Origin: an uncultured Woeseiaceae bacterium
GTDB taxonomy: Bacteria; Pseudomonadota; Gammaproteobacteria; Steroidobacterales; Woeseiaceae
DNA: 64,000 nt
Reading direction: 5' to 3'
NCBI GenBank assembly: GCA_905480215.1
Contig: CAJQPL010000010.1
Span: 1-64,000 of the forward strand
Shown here: piece after piece, positions 9,078 through 18,626 of the stretch
Layout: each line of letters begins with the position of its first letter
How positions within the stretch are numbered: position 1 is the first letter of the stretch
Notes under the pieces: generated by a model
What the model was told of the DNA's origin: nothing
The model's input: only the letters and a program-made list of their open reading frames with translations
Databases searched by the model: none
Made by a program: the position numbers and the translations under genes

Positions 9078-9986
9078 CTAGGGTACGCGTATCGAAAGAT
9101 GCAGATCCAGAAATTGCAGTGTTCTTGTCCAGGCATCTTCTGCACTCACCTCATCGTAATTCTGGCCTGTCGGATTGGCGAACGCATGGCCGACACCTGG
9201 ATAGATATGGACCGCATGATTCTTACGCAGGCGCTCAAGCGCTTCTGAGAAAGCGTTTACTGAAGCAACACTAATGCCCCGGTCTTCGGCGCCGAACAAA
9301 CCCAGAATAGGAGTATTGATGGGTCGCAACAGGTCTTCATCGTTAGTCACGGCGCCGTAGTAAATTACCGAAGCGTCAAGCTCATCGGGAAATAGTTTAG
9401 CGGTATTCAGTGACCAGGCACCGCCAAAGCACCAGCCAATTGAACCAATTCGAGGCGCGCCGACCGTGTTGTCCAAAAAATCGTATGCAGCTCTGATATT
9501 TGTCTCTGCGGCTTCAGGGCGTTCAACCACCTCGGTCATCAGCGCTTTAGCCTCAGCAGCCGAAGCGGCAATCTTGCCACCGTAAAGGTCGACGGCGAGT
9601 ACGATGTAGCCCTCTGCCGCAAGACGATCTGCCATCGCGCGAATATTATCGTTCAAACCCCACCACTCATGGATCATGATGACAGCCGGTAAAGGCTCGA
9701 ACATATCTGCGGGCGCCGAGAAATAACCATAGACCAATTGGTCGTCATACTCAGTGTAAGCCATGGTCTGCGAGGCCACCGTGGACGATGGTGCCACCAA
9801 TGCCCCGGGGCTGGCATCGGTCGTATCGTTAGCGTGCTCTTTTGCCATCGCCTCTACGTTTGCGCGGCCCGCTTCTTTGCCAGCCTCATCGGCGTCGCCT
9901 TGACCGGCTCCACAACCGGCGAGCATTAGCACTAAGATAGTGACTGTTGGTAAGAGCAGTTTGTGTCGGGACTTGACTGTATGCAT
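9078..9986 (-). CDS. Dienelactone hydrolase family lipoprotein
   Basis: Lipobox LMLAGC; IMIHEWWGLN, GSIGWCFGGAW, HAFANPTG motifs. Confidence 0.88.
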   Translation of the reverse strand: MHTVKSRHKLLLPTVTILVLMLAGCGAGQGDADEAGKEAGRANVEAMAKEHANDTTDASPGALVAPSSTVASQTMAYTEYDDQLVYGYFSAPADMFEPLPAVIMIHEWWGLNDNIRAMADRLAAEGYIVLAVDLYGGKIAASAAEAKALMTEVVERPEAAETNIRAAYDFLDNTVGAPRIGSIGWCFGGAWSLNTAKLFPDELDASVIYYGAVTNDEDLLRPINTPILGLFGAEDRGISVASVNAFSEALERLRKNHAVHIYPGVGHAFANPTGQNYDEVSAEDAWTRTLQFLDLHLSIRVP

Positions 9987-10084
9987 GCCTGTTCCTGTGA
10001 AGAGTGTCGCTTAGTTGTCGATAGATATGCCCAATTGTAATAGATAATTACAGTAATTTGGACGCCTGCATTAAACTGCACTAT

Positions 10085-11854
10085 ATGAGTCTCCTCACAC
10101 AATCGCTGATTTTCCTGCTTGCCGCCGTTATCGCTGTGCCCCTAAGCCGCCGTCTCGGGCTGGGTTCGGTACTTGGATACCTCGCTGCAGGCATCATCAT
10201 CGGGCCCTTTGGCCTGAAATTCGTCCGTGATCCGGACAGTATCCTGCACTTCGCCGAGCTTGGGGTCGTATTTCTGCTGTTCCTTGTCGGACTTGAGCTG
10301 AAACCATCGCGGCTTTGGGTCATGCGCCGCATGGTGTTCGGTCTCGGCGCCGGGCAAGTGATCGTCACAACGCTTGCGATCGCTCTGGCTGCCAAAGCCT
10401 TTGGCTTTAGCACCAACACGGCCATCGTGTCCGGTTTGATTCTTGGCTTGTCGTCGACGGCATTCGTGCTGCAAATGCTCGCGGAGAAAAAACAGATCGG
10501 CACAATTCACGGCCGCGCGGCTTTCTCGATACTGCTCTTTCAGGATCTCGCCGCCATCCCGATGATCGCGTTCTTGCCGTTGCTTGGTGCCAATGCGACT
10601 TTCAATGAAGGCGCAAGCTTTGCTCAAATTGGACTGATGATCGCGACCATCGCCGGACTCATTATCGCTGGCCGCTATCTGTTACCGCCAGCGTTCAAAA
10701 TCGTAGCGCGCTCGGGGATCCCGGAGATATTCACAGCTATCGCACTTTTGGTCGTCATCGGTTCTGCGCTGCTCATGCAGCTTGCCGGCATGTCGATGGT
10801 CCTTGGAGCATTTATTGCCGGAATGATGCTTGCCGAATCTGAGTTCCGACATCAGCTGGAAGGAGACATAGCGCCATTTAAGGGCTTACTGCTCGGATTG
10901 TTTTTCATCGCTGTCGGCATGTCCGTCAACGTCGGATTGTTGCTGGAGATTCCGGCGCGAATCATATTGATCGTGTCCTTGCTGATGGGAATAAAAGCTG
11001 CGGTTATTTATCCGCTGGCCCGACTATTTGGAATGCACGACCACAAGGCAGCGCTGAAGCTTTCGGCGGTTCTCGCTCAGGGTGGCGAGTTTGCCTTCGT
11101 ACTGCTGTCGATTGCAGCAACTGAAAAAGTCCTGCCGCAGGCCAACCTGGACGAATTAGTTCTCGCCGTGGCGATATCCATGCTTATGACACCATTTTTA
11201 TACACTGCTGTAGAAGCGCTCACCAATCGCGAGAATATTGCCGACGAACCCGAATTTGATAAAATGGAAGACCATCATCACGAGGTGCTAATCGTCGGTT
11301 TCGGCCGGGTGGGTCAAATCGTCGGCCGCCTACTGAACATTGTTGGCAAGTCGTTCACCGCATTGGAACGGGATTCAGCACAGGTGGACTTCGTTAGGCG
11401 CTACGGCGCGACCGTTCACTATGGCGACGCAGCCCGTCTGGATCTGTTGCGCGCCGCAGGTGCTGAACACGCTAAATTGTTCGTCTTGGCCGTTTCTAAC
11501 CTCGAGGAATCGATGAAGATTGCCGAATCCGTACAGCGTAATTTTCCACACTTGAAAATTATCGCGCGGGCACGAAATCGACGCCACGCGCATAAGCTGA
11601 TGGATCTGGGTATCGAACATATTTTTCGTGAGACGCTTCTGTCGAGTCTCGCCATGTCGGAACAAGTACTTATGCAGCTGGGCAAAAGCTCTGATGATGC
11701 GAAACACGTTGTGCAAGCCTTCCGCGAGCGAGATGCTCAACTGCTAAAGGAACAACATGAGATTCACGACTCGGAAGAGAAGCTGATTCAATCTTCAAAG
11801 GACACACTGACAGAGCTGGAAACACTGCTGCGTCGTGACGAGCCGCTCGACTAA
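10085..11854 (+). CDS. CPA2-type monovalent cation:proton antiporter (KefB/KefC-like)
   Basis: N-terminal Na+/H+ exchanger domain and C-terminal TrkA-N (VLIVGFGRVGQIVGRLL). Confidence 0.92.
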   Translation: MSLLTQSLIFLLAAVIAVPLSRRLGLGSVLGYLAAGIIIGPFGLKFVRDPDSILHFAELGVVFLLFLVGLELKPSRLWVMRRMVFGLGAGQVIVTTLAIALAAKAFGFSTNTAIVSGLILGLSSTAFVLQMLAEKKQIGTIHGRAAFSILLFQDLAAIPMIAFLPLLGANATFNEGASFAQIGLMIATIAGLIIAGRYLLPPAFKIVARSGIPEIFTAIALLVVIGSALLMQLAGMSMVLGAFIAGMMLAESEFRHQLEGDIAPFKGLLLGLFFIAVGMSVNVGLLLEIPARIILIVSLLMGIKAAVIYPLARLFGMHDHKAALKLSAVLAQGGEFAFVLLSIAATEKVLPQANLDELVLAVAISMLMTPFLYTAVEALTNRENIADEPEFDKMEDHHHEVLIVGFGRVGQIVGRLLNIVGKSFTALERDSAQVDFVRRYGATVHYGDAARLDLLRAAGAEHAKLFVLAVSNLEESMKIAESVQRNFPHLKIIARARNRRHAHKLMDLGIEHIFRETLLSSLAMSEQVLMQLGKSSDDAKHVVQAFRERDAQLLKEQHEIHDSEEKLIQSSKDTLTELETLLRRDEPLD

Positions 11855-11867
11855 AACCTAAGCAGGG

Positions 11868-12023
11868 TTAGTCGTCATCATCTTCCCAGTCGCGCAGCTT
11901 GCTCTTGTCGACTTGCTGCCACTGTTGCTCGCTCTTTCGCATATAGCCGACGACCTTGACTATCGTGTAAACGATGACTACGGCGATAAAGAGTAGGAGA
12001 AATTTCAATCCATCAGGCATCAT
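11868..12023 (-). CDS. Small single-TM protein, ~51 aa (not in ORF track)
   Basis: Reverse-strand ORF MMPDGLKFLLLLFIAVVIVYTIVKVVGYMRKSEQQWQQVDKSKLRDWEDDDD fills the intergenic gap; 5' coordinate approximate. Confidence 0.45.
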   Translation of the reverse strand: MMPDGLKFLLLFIAVVIVYTIVKVVGYMRKSEQQWQQVDKSKLRDWEDDDD

Positions 12024-12095
12024 ACGACCCTCGCACTATTCACAAACATTGTAACGGTGTTTTGCACCGAAAAAGACCAAACTCAGGACAGTTCG

Positions 12096-12629
12096 ATGAC
12101 GGATTTATCAAGACTTGCCAACATGGCCGAAATTTTCAGCGCACTTGTCGTTGTCGGCGGCATTATTTTCGCGGTTCTGCAAATGCGACAAACGCGGCAG
12201 CAACGCCGCGAGTTAGCGGCTATCGAATTGTTTCGTTCATTTGGCAGCCCCGAGTTCGCCGATGCATACCAAACGGTTTTGCATTTCCCGCACGGCCTGA
12301 CCGCGGCTGAAATGAAGGCCCAGTTTCCGGAGTGCGAGCGTTGCGCCATGCTGATCAGCACCACAATGGAAAGCATCGGTGTGATGATGTACCAAAGAAT
12401 CGTTCCGGCAGCCGTTGTATACAATCTGATCGGCTCGAGCACCGTTATCCTGTGGAAAAAACTGGAAGTATGGGCAAATGACTTGCGTGAAGAAGTTGAT
12501 AGCCCGTACGCTTTTGAATGGTTCCAGTGGCTGGCGATCCAACTCGAGGAGATGCAGGATGATTCGGTGAAACCAGCGTACGAGTCGCGCCGTGACTGGA
12601 AGCCGCTGAACTTCGGCAACGAACTCTAG
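12096..12629 (+). CDS. Hypothetical membrane-anchored protein
   Basis: N-terminal TM MTDLSRLANMAEIFSALVVVGGIIFAVLQMRQTRQQ; family not certain (DUF4760-like). Confidence 0.6.
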   Translation: MTDLSRLANMAEIFSALVVVGGIIFAVLQMRQTRQQRRELAAIELFRSFGSPEFADAYQTVLHFPHGLTAAEMKAQFPECERCAMLISTTMESIGVMMYQRIVPAAVVYNLIGSSTVILWKKLEVWANDLREEVDSPYAFEWFQWLAIQLEEMQDDSVKPAYESRRDWKPLNFGNEL

Positions 12630-12645
12630 CTCCGGCAGGTCGGGC

Positions 12646-13449
12646 ATGTCAGATTCCAAGCTGATTGAGATACATGATGCGACCATCTGGCGTGGCAGCA
12701 CGCGTGTATTCGAACATCTGACGCTTGATATCGAGCAACACGAGCGAGTTGCTATTCTGGGCCCGAACGGCTGCGGTAAGACGACACTCCTGAAGACGAT
12801 CAATAGGGAGTTGTACCCAGTCGCGACTCCCGGTACCTACTTGCGTGTGCTCGGCAGAGATAAATGGAATGTATGGGAGCTACGTAAGCAGATCGGTGTC
12901 GTCTCGAACGACCTGCATCAACGATACACGCCGACGACAACAGCGCTGGAAGTTGTGGTGTCTGGATTCCATTCCAGTATTGGCATTCACGGAACGTTGG
13001 CCGAGCGCATCAGCCAGGTTGAAATCGACGCGGCGATGAAAACGCTGCGCGAGCTTGGTGCCGCAGATTTACGCGATACGGAGCTCAAATATATGTCCTC
13101 GGGTCAACAACGACGGTGCTTGCTCGGTCGAGCGCTGGTCCACGATCCGGCGACGCTGATACTCGACGAACCGACGACAGGCCTCGATTTCGCTGCCAGT
13201 TTTGACTACTTACAACGTATTCGGCGCCTTGCCAGAGCGGGCCGCAACATCGTCATGGTGACGCACCACTTGAACGAGATCCCTCCCGAAGTCGACCGGG
13301 TAGTGCTGCTCAGAGCAGGGCAGGTAGTCGCCGATGGCACGAAGAACGAGGTCCTGACGGCCGCGATGCTGAGCGATGTGTACGAGACCCCCATTCGAGT
13401 CGCTGAAGTGGATGGTTTCTACCTCGCGTATCCTGGAGCGGACGCCTGA
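12646..13449 (+). CDS. ABC transporter ATP-binding protein
   Basis: Walker A GPNGCGKTTLL, signature MSSGQQRRCLLGRAL, Walker B LILDEPTTGLD. Confidence 0.92.
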   Translation: MSDSKLIEIHDATIWRGSTRVFEHLTLDIEQHERVAILGPNGCGKTTLLKTINRELYPVATPGTYLRVLGRDKWNVWELRKQIGVVSNDLHQRYTPTTTALEVVVSGFHSSIGIHGTLAERISQVEIDAAMKTLRELGAADLRDTELKYMSSGQQRRCLLGRALVHDPATLILDEPTTGLDFAASFDYLQRIRRLARAGRNIVMVTHHLNEIPPEVDRVVLLRAGQVVADGTKNEVLTAAMLSDVYETPIRVAEVDGFYLAYPGADA

Positions 13450-13509
13450 ATGTCAATAATGTGACCTGCTTACGTTACTTAATATCGGATTCGACATATT
13501 CTTGACTGA

Positions 13510-14220
13510 GTGATGAATACGACGAAAACAATTCTAAGTGGCCTGCCGCTGATCGGGTTGCCGGCATTTTCGGCTGCACAAGGTGAGTTGCAAACTGGCA
13601 TCACCAACGTCGGGCCGGCCAAGTTTATGTTTACACTGGCAGTTGCCCTGCTTCTGACCTTGATTTTTCGTTCAACCGCCAATCACCTGGCGCGTTTCGC
13701 TACTGCAAAGATCGGACAATGGCGTATTCGCTCGGCCCTGGCTAAACGCAGCCCTGATGTCCTGCACGATTTCATTCTGCCCGGAGCCTACGGCGGCCTC
13801 GCAAAGATCGATCACGCTATCCTTACTGCCGGCGGCATTCTTTGTATACTGACCAAGCACTGCAACGGTGTTGTATTCGGTGAGCAAGACGAAGCGCAGT
13901 GGACCAACGTCGACGGCGTTAATCGACAGCGATTCCTGAATCCAATCATTCAGAATGAAGGCCGCACTCGAGCCCTGCAAAAAGTCGTTGCCGATGTTCC
14001 GGTTACCAACCTTGTCATATTTACAGGCTCTGTAGAGTTCACTTCAGAGCCGCCAAAGAACGTAATTCACGTCGACAATCTCGAAAGTTTCGTCGCCAAG
14101 CATGTATTCGGACCAAGCAAAATCGACGATTGGCACGCTGTTTGGCTAACGTTAAACGCCGCTGCGATGACCGACATTGACACGCGCAAAGATTTGCAGG
14201 CTCAGATCGGTTTCGGCTAG
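13510..14220 (+). CDS. NERD domain-containing membrane protein
   Basis: TM, then KIDHAILTAGGILCILTKHCNGVVFGEQDEAQWT...FLNPIIQNEGRTRAL...LVIFTGSVEF. Confidence 0.75.
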   Translation: MMNTTKTILSGLPLIGLPAFSAAQGELQTGITNVGPAKFMFTLAVALLLTLIFRSTANHLARFATAKIGQWRIRSALAKRSPDVLHDFILPGAYGGLAKIDHAILTAGGILCILTKHCNGVVFGEQDEAQWTNVDGVNRQRFLNPIIQNEGRTRALQKVVADVPVTNLVIFTGSVEFTSEPPKNVIHVDNLESFVAKHVFGPSKIDDWHAVWLTLNAAAMTDIDTRKDLQAQIGFG

Positions 14221-14284
14221 TCAGGCACGGCGGCTTCGCTGATGCTCTATACTCAGCCCCATCGCAAAGGCTGAGACCTAAAGA

Positions 14285-14551
14285 ATGGCACCCGCTCAAG
14301 CTCTGATTTCATCACCGATTGGTGTGCTTGCCGTGTTAGCTGCGGTCGCAGCGTTTTTCTTTCTGCTCGCACAAGTTAGCAAGGCGAAGTTGTTCAACAT
14401 CGGCGCAGCGGCATCCGCACCTATTGTGGCCGCACATCACCGTCCGAACCTGGTTCCTGCGTCAATTTTACTGGCGCTATTGGGCTATGCACTGGGTAAC
14501 TATCTAGCGCCATTGACAGGTCATCTGGCGCGAATCGCGGTCGGTCAATAA
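14285..14551 (+). CDS. Hypothetical small membrane protein
   Basis: 88 aa with two hydrophobic segments. Confidence 0.45.
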   Translation: MAPAQALISSPIGVLAVLAAVAAFFFLLAQVSKAKLFNIGAAASAPIVAAHHRPNLVPASILLALLGYALGNYLAPLTGHLARIAVGQ

Positions 14552-14553
14552 TT

Positions 14554-15582
14554 ATGTGGGCGACATATGCAAAACGCAGCGCAAAGACGGCTGCCGCCGT
14601 CTTCATCTTGCTTGGCGTCCTGCTTGCTTTGCTGTGGAAGGACCGCCCCGAAATCGAGACGATCGATTGGCCCGCACCCACAGAAGCATCTGCAGCAACG
14701 CCTGATTCCGTCACCGTGACCTGGCTGGGCGTTAGCACTTTGCTTTTTGATGATGGCGAAACGCAAATTTTGATCGACGGTTTTTTCTCACGACCATCGT
14801 TAGCGGATCTTTTACTGAGAAGCGACCTCGGCAACGACATAGCAAAGATAAACTTTGCTATGAACAAGTATCGAATGCGCAAGCTTGCCGCAATAATTCC
14901 TGTGCATGGACACTTCGATCACGCCATGGACATCGGCGCCATCGCGAATCGCTCCAGCGCGTCGATTCTTGGCTCAGAATCAACAGCGAATATCGCCCGC
15001 GGTGCCGGCGTGCCAGAGGATCAGATCACTGTTGTTGATACAGAGGACGTTTTTGAGTTTGGCAATTTCAAGGTCACATTACGCCCCTCAAGTCACGCAG
15101 CATATGCTTGGCGGGGATCGGTACCGTTTGATGGTGTGATTGAAGAACCGCTGCAATTGCCGCAACCGGTAAGCGCCTGGCGTATGGGCGGTGCTTACAC
15201 GATCGTCATCGAACATCCGCAGGGAACCGCGCTAGTCCAGGGAAGTGCAGCCTATAAGAAATACGATTTGCAGAACGTTACGGCAGACGTTGTGTTTCTG
15301 GGGATATCGCAGTTGGATACTCTTGGCCGCGACTACGCCGAGCTGTATTGGCAACACATTGTGACGGCAAGCGGCGCACATAGCGTCTATCCAATGCACT
15401 TTGACGATTACACACAGCCATTCGGTGTCATCAAGCTGCCACCGAGGTTCGTCGATAATATCGTCAAGACGACAACCTGGCTCTCGGAGTTTCGGCGCCG
15501 CTGGGACAGCGATGTGTCGTTATTTATGCCGGAGTTTGGCAAACCGATAGCCATCTATGCGCAACCTGCTTCTGAATCCTGA
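14554..15582 (+). CDS. MBL-fold metallo-hydrolase
   Basis: VTWLGVSTLLFDDGETQILIDGFFSRPS, IPVHGHFDHAMD. Confidence 0.88.
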   Translation: MWATYAKRSAKTAAAVFILLGVLLALLWKDRPEIETIDWPAPTEASAATPDSVTVTWLGVSTLLFDDGETQILIDGFFSRPSLADLLLRSDLGNDIAKINFAMNKYRMRKLAAIIPVHGHFDHAMDIGAIANRSSASILGSESTANIARGAGVPEDQITVVDTEDVFEFGNFKVTLRPSSHAAYAWRGSVPFDGVIEEPLQLPQPVSAWRMGGAYTIVIEHPQGTALVQGSAAYKKYDLQNVTADVVFLGISQLDTLGRDYAELYWQHIVTASGAHSVYPMHFDDYTQPFGVIKLPPRFVDNIVKTTTWLSEFRRRWDSDVSLFMPEFGKPIAIYAQPASES

Positions 15583-15863
15583 TCGGGGATAAGCGCCGCC
15601 AACGTTTCTCGACCATCGATCAAAGCTTGCTTCTCCACACGTCTGAGTTTTTTTACGCGATATTCAAATCGTGACGCCAGAGCTCTGTCTCCAACCACCT
15701 GTGAAAACACCAGCGTCAAAGGTCCACGACCTTTGAGGTACTTAGCGCCACGCGGACTGCTCTCATGTTCGCCGAGGCGGCGCTCGACGTCTGCCGCAAT
15801 TCCGGTGTACAACGTGTCGTCCGCGCAGCGCACGATGTAAACGCTATATTCTGTTTCAGCCAT
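15555..15863 (-). CDS. GIY-YIG nuclease family protein
   Basis: YSVYIVRCADDTLYTGIAADVERRLGEHES...GAKYLKGRGPLTLVF. Confidence 0.92.
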   Translation of the reverse strand: MAETEYSVYIVRCADDTLYTGIAADVERRLGEHESSPRGAKYLKGRGPLTLVFSQVVGDRALASRFEYRVKKLRRVEKQALIDGRETLAALIPDQDSEAGCA

Positions 15864-15959
15864 GCCTAGCTACTACTATTGACGCGCTTCGTAGACGGTG
15901 AATATTTCTGCGGCAAATGTGCTGGGCACATTGGACGCTGTCCGAAGTTGCAACATTGT

Positions 15960-16331
15960 TCAGGCATTGCCGCCGACCAAGCTGTCGCCGAACACACGAA
16001 ACGCCCCCGCTTCAATACTGTCAAGGTTCTCAGCGGTGTCTGCCCAAGTCAGCACGATTTCGCTGCTTCCATCCAGTTCCATTGCTGGTTCATACAAGCG
16101 CAGCGCAAGCACATTTCCGGTGAGCGCCGCTTCTCGAATAAGATTGTGGCCGCCGAATTTTTGTTCGTTGATTTCGATATAGATGGATTCGCTAAACTCT
16201 TCGTCGACGGTGCGCATCAGTAACAAGTAGTCAGAAATATCGCCTTCTTCGGTGGTTTTCGCAAAAAACAGCATAGAGGCGTTATCGCGTACATCGAACG
16301 CAACGGTATCGTAGTTTCGACTCTCAACCAT
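15960..16331 (-). CDS. Imm10-like (immunity protein family) hypothetical protein
   Basis: DYLLLMRTVDEEFSESIYIEINEQKFGGHNLIREAALTGNVLALRLYEPAMELDGSSEIVLTW resembles Imm10; judged by eye. Confidence 0.45.
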   Translation of the reverse strand: MVESRNYDTVAFDVRDNASMLFFAKTTEEGDISDYLLLMRTVDEEFSESIYIEINEQKFGGHNLIREAALTGNVLALRLYEPAMELDGSSEIVLTWADTAENLDSIEAGAFRVFGDSLVGGNA

Positions 16332-17220
16332 AAGCCTTACCCATTTCGGTGATTATCTGATCTTTCTCAGCCCAGGTCTCGCCTAACCAGGCGTGCATCC
16401 GCTTGCGATGTTCCCTATCGCCCTGATAGTCACCGGCTACCAGCCACTGCTCGAGCGGCTGTTCGCGTACATCGACAATTACGGGAACCGGTGTGCCGCA
16501 GCACATATCCCAAAAACTGGCTGCACCATTCGGATAGAACATGGTGATGTCGACCAGGCTGGTAAACAGTTCACCCATTGATGACAGCGCGATGGCCAGA
16601 CCACCAGGACGTGGTTGTAGAAGGTGTTGATAAGGCGATTTTCGATCGATACGTTTTTGATCTGAAAAACGAGTGCCCTCAACGAAGTTGATGACCGACG
16701 TCGGCGTATCAATAAATTTCTCGCAGGCACGCCGAGTGGTCTCGAGATCCTTGCCTTTCATATGCGGATTCTTGGCAAGGTAGGATGCTGAATAGCGTTT
16801 CATGAACGGCATATCCATCGCCCACCAGGCAAAACCCAGTATTGGAAACCAGATCAGCTCTTGCTTGATAAAAAACTTCAGAAACGGCACGCGTCGATTG
16901 AGTGCTGCCTGCAACACAACGATATCAACCCAGGTCTGGTGGTTAGCGATGAGTAGATACCAGCCATCCCGTCGCAGACCCTCAATGCCGCGAGTTTGCA
17001 CGTCAAGCGATGCCCCGGTGCGAAACCAGAACGAATTGAAGGTGACCCACAGTTCGCCCACCCCCATGAGCAGCCGCGACGTCAGACGCCGCACCGCAGG
17101 GATCGGTAGCAGAAGCTTAATAACAGCCAGTATGAAAACCGGAATAACGGCGATAATTGTGTTGAGCGTAAGGACACCGAAGAACAGGGTGCCGCGGATA
17201 TTTCGCAGGATCTTTTTCAC
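16324..17220 (-). CDS. Acyltransferase (PlsC / YihG-like)
   Basis: LLIANHQTWVDIVVLQ, NFVEGTRFS. Confidence 0.9.
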   Translation of the reverse strand: MKKILRNIRGTLFFGVLTLNTIIAVIPVFILAVIKLLLPIPAVRRLTSRLLMGVGELWVTFNSFWFRTGASLDVQTRGIEGLRRDGWYLLIANHQTWVDIVVLQAALNRRVPFLKFFIKQELIWFPILGFAWWAMDMPFMKRYSASYLAKNPHMKGKDLETTRRACEKFIDTPTSVINFVEGTRFSDQKRIDRKSPYQHLLQPRPGGLAIALSSMGELFTSLVDITMFYPNGAASFWDMCCGTPVPVIVDVREQPLEQWLVAGDYQGDREHRKRMHAWLGETWAEKDQIITEMGKAYG

Positions 17221-17394
17221 AGGGGTATTTTAACCTGATTCTTGCCGAGCGTTTTGGCTTGCAGTACTTTGCATAGTTGACTGAACGCATAACACCCGAA
17301 AAAAACGCTATTGGCTTTTCGCTTGCTGGTTCTATGACGAATGTGAAGCAGCGGCGATAAATTTTCCAATGACGAAAATTAATTGCTAAACCTG

Positions 17395-17575
17395 CGGTCA
17401 GTGAGCTGGCGAGCGGCAATCCTGAGTTCGGTGACGCTCGTGATAGTCGCAGGCATCGCGTCGCTGGGCGCGATTCCACAGGATCCGAACTATCATATTT
17501 TTGCTGACCAACGCGATTTCGGCGAAGCCCCCAACTTTCTAAACGTCATATCGAACCTGCCGTTTCTGCTAGCTT
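17395..17575 (+). pseudogene. Truncated N-terminus of a ceramidase-family membrane protein
   Basis: GAIPQDPNYHIFADQRDFGEAPNFLNVISNLPFLLA resembles ceramidase/YdjM-type N-termini and stops abruptly; following residues not membrane-like. Confidence 0.6.
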
Positions 17576-17722
17576 GCGCCAGCAAGCCTTGTATGTATCC
17601 TGATACAGCGTCGCAATTCTGCCTAACAAGGGCGCAACCGTCGCTAGAATCTGGCGGTGTCGAGGGTTACCATGCGTCCGCCGGCACTAATGGTTGCCGA
17701 ACCTCCACTAAGGACCTAACGC

Positions 17723-18619
17723 ATGACAGTTGCAAAACGCATTGATGGTAAAGCCAAAGCGGCTGAGCTAGCTGAGTCAATCACGAAACAATCAGCGGCA
17801 TTGCTCGCCGAGCACGGCATAAAGCCGGGCCTTGCAGTCGTGATTATTGGCGAGGATCCGGCGAGCCAGGTATACGTGCGCAACAAGAAACGTACTGCCG
17901 AGGCGTGTGGTTTTCATTCAGTGCAGCACACCATCGCAGCCGATACGTCGCAAAGCGATGTTTTACAGCTCATTAATGATTTGAATAACGACGACGCCAT
18001 TCACGGCATCCTGGTGCAACTGCCGTTGCCCGCTCATTTGGATGAACAGGTAATCACACAAGCTATTAAGCCCTCGAAGGACGTTGATGGTTTTCACTTC
18101 ATCAATATTGGCAAGCTGACAGCCGGTCTGACCGCGGATGCATTCGTGCCCTGCACACCTGCTGGCTGCATGTTAATGATTGAAGACGAAATGGGCAGCG
18201 ATTTATCCGGAAAAAATGCCGTAGTCATTGGCCGCTCTAATATTGTTGGCAAGCCGATGGCCTCTTTGCTACTGCAGGCAAATGCGACAGTCACCATCAC
18301 TCATAGTCGCACGAAGGATCTGCCGCAGGTCGTCGCCGCTGCCGACATAATCGTTGCCGCTGTCGGTCGACCAGACATGGTTAAAGCTGATTGGGTAAAA
18401 CCAGGCGCCGTAGTTATTGATGTGGGTATCAATCGCGTAGAGAAGACGGTTGATGGTGAGACTAAGATGGGCCTGACTGGTGATGTTGATTACGACGATG
18501 TCTGCACGGTCGCAGGCGCAGTTACACCGGTACCGGGTGGTGTCGGCCCAATGACAATAATTTTATTGATGGCCAACACGCTTCGTTCAGCTCGCCTAAA
18601 TTGCGGACTAAAGGGATAA
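17723..18619 (+). CDS. folD: Methylenetetrahydrofolate dehydrogenase/cyclohydrolase
   Basis: [39 protein letters not shown]. Confidence 0.97.
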   Translation: MTVAKRIDGKAKAAELAESITKQSAALLAEHGIKPGLAVVIIGEDPASQVYVRNKKRTAEACGFHSVQHTIAADTSQSDVLQLINDLNNDDAIHGILVQLPLPAHLDEQVITQAIKPSKDVDGFHFINIGKLTAGLTADAFVPCTPAGCMLMIEDEMGSDLSGKNAVVIGRSNIVGKPMASLLLQANATVTITHSRTKDLPQVVAAADIIVAAVGRPDMVKADWVKPGAVVIDVGINRVEKTVDGETKMGLTGDVDYDDVCTVAGAVTPVPGGVGPMTIILLMANTLRSARLNCGLKG

Positions 18620-18626
18620 GCACAGC

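Noticed and set aside
12646-13449. Orphan ABC ATPase as part of a novel defence system with the NERD and MBL genes
   Set aside because: Genes are not tightly co-oriented in one operon with shared motifs, and each looks like a generic family member; no defence hallmark seen.
14131-14150. Sigma-54-like string TTGGCACGCTGTTTGG
   Set aside because: Inside a CDS and lacks the conserved GC at -12.
17610-17722. attC-like core GCCTAACAA upstream of folD
   Set aside because: No matching GTTRRRY core at a suitable distance and no integrase or cassette array.
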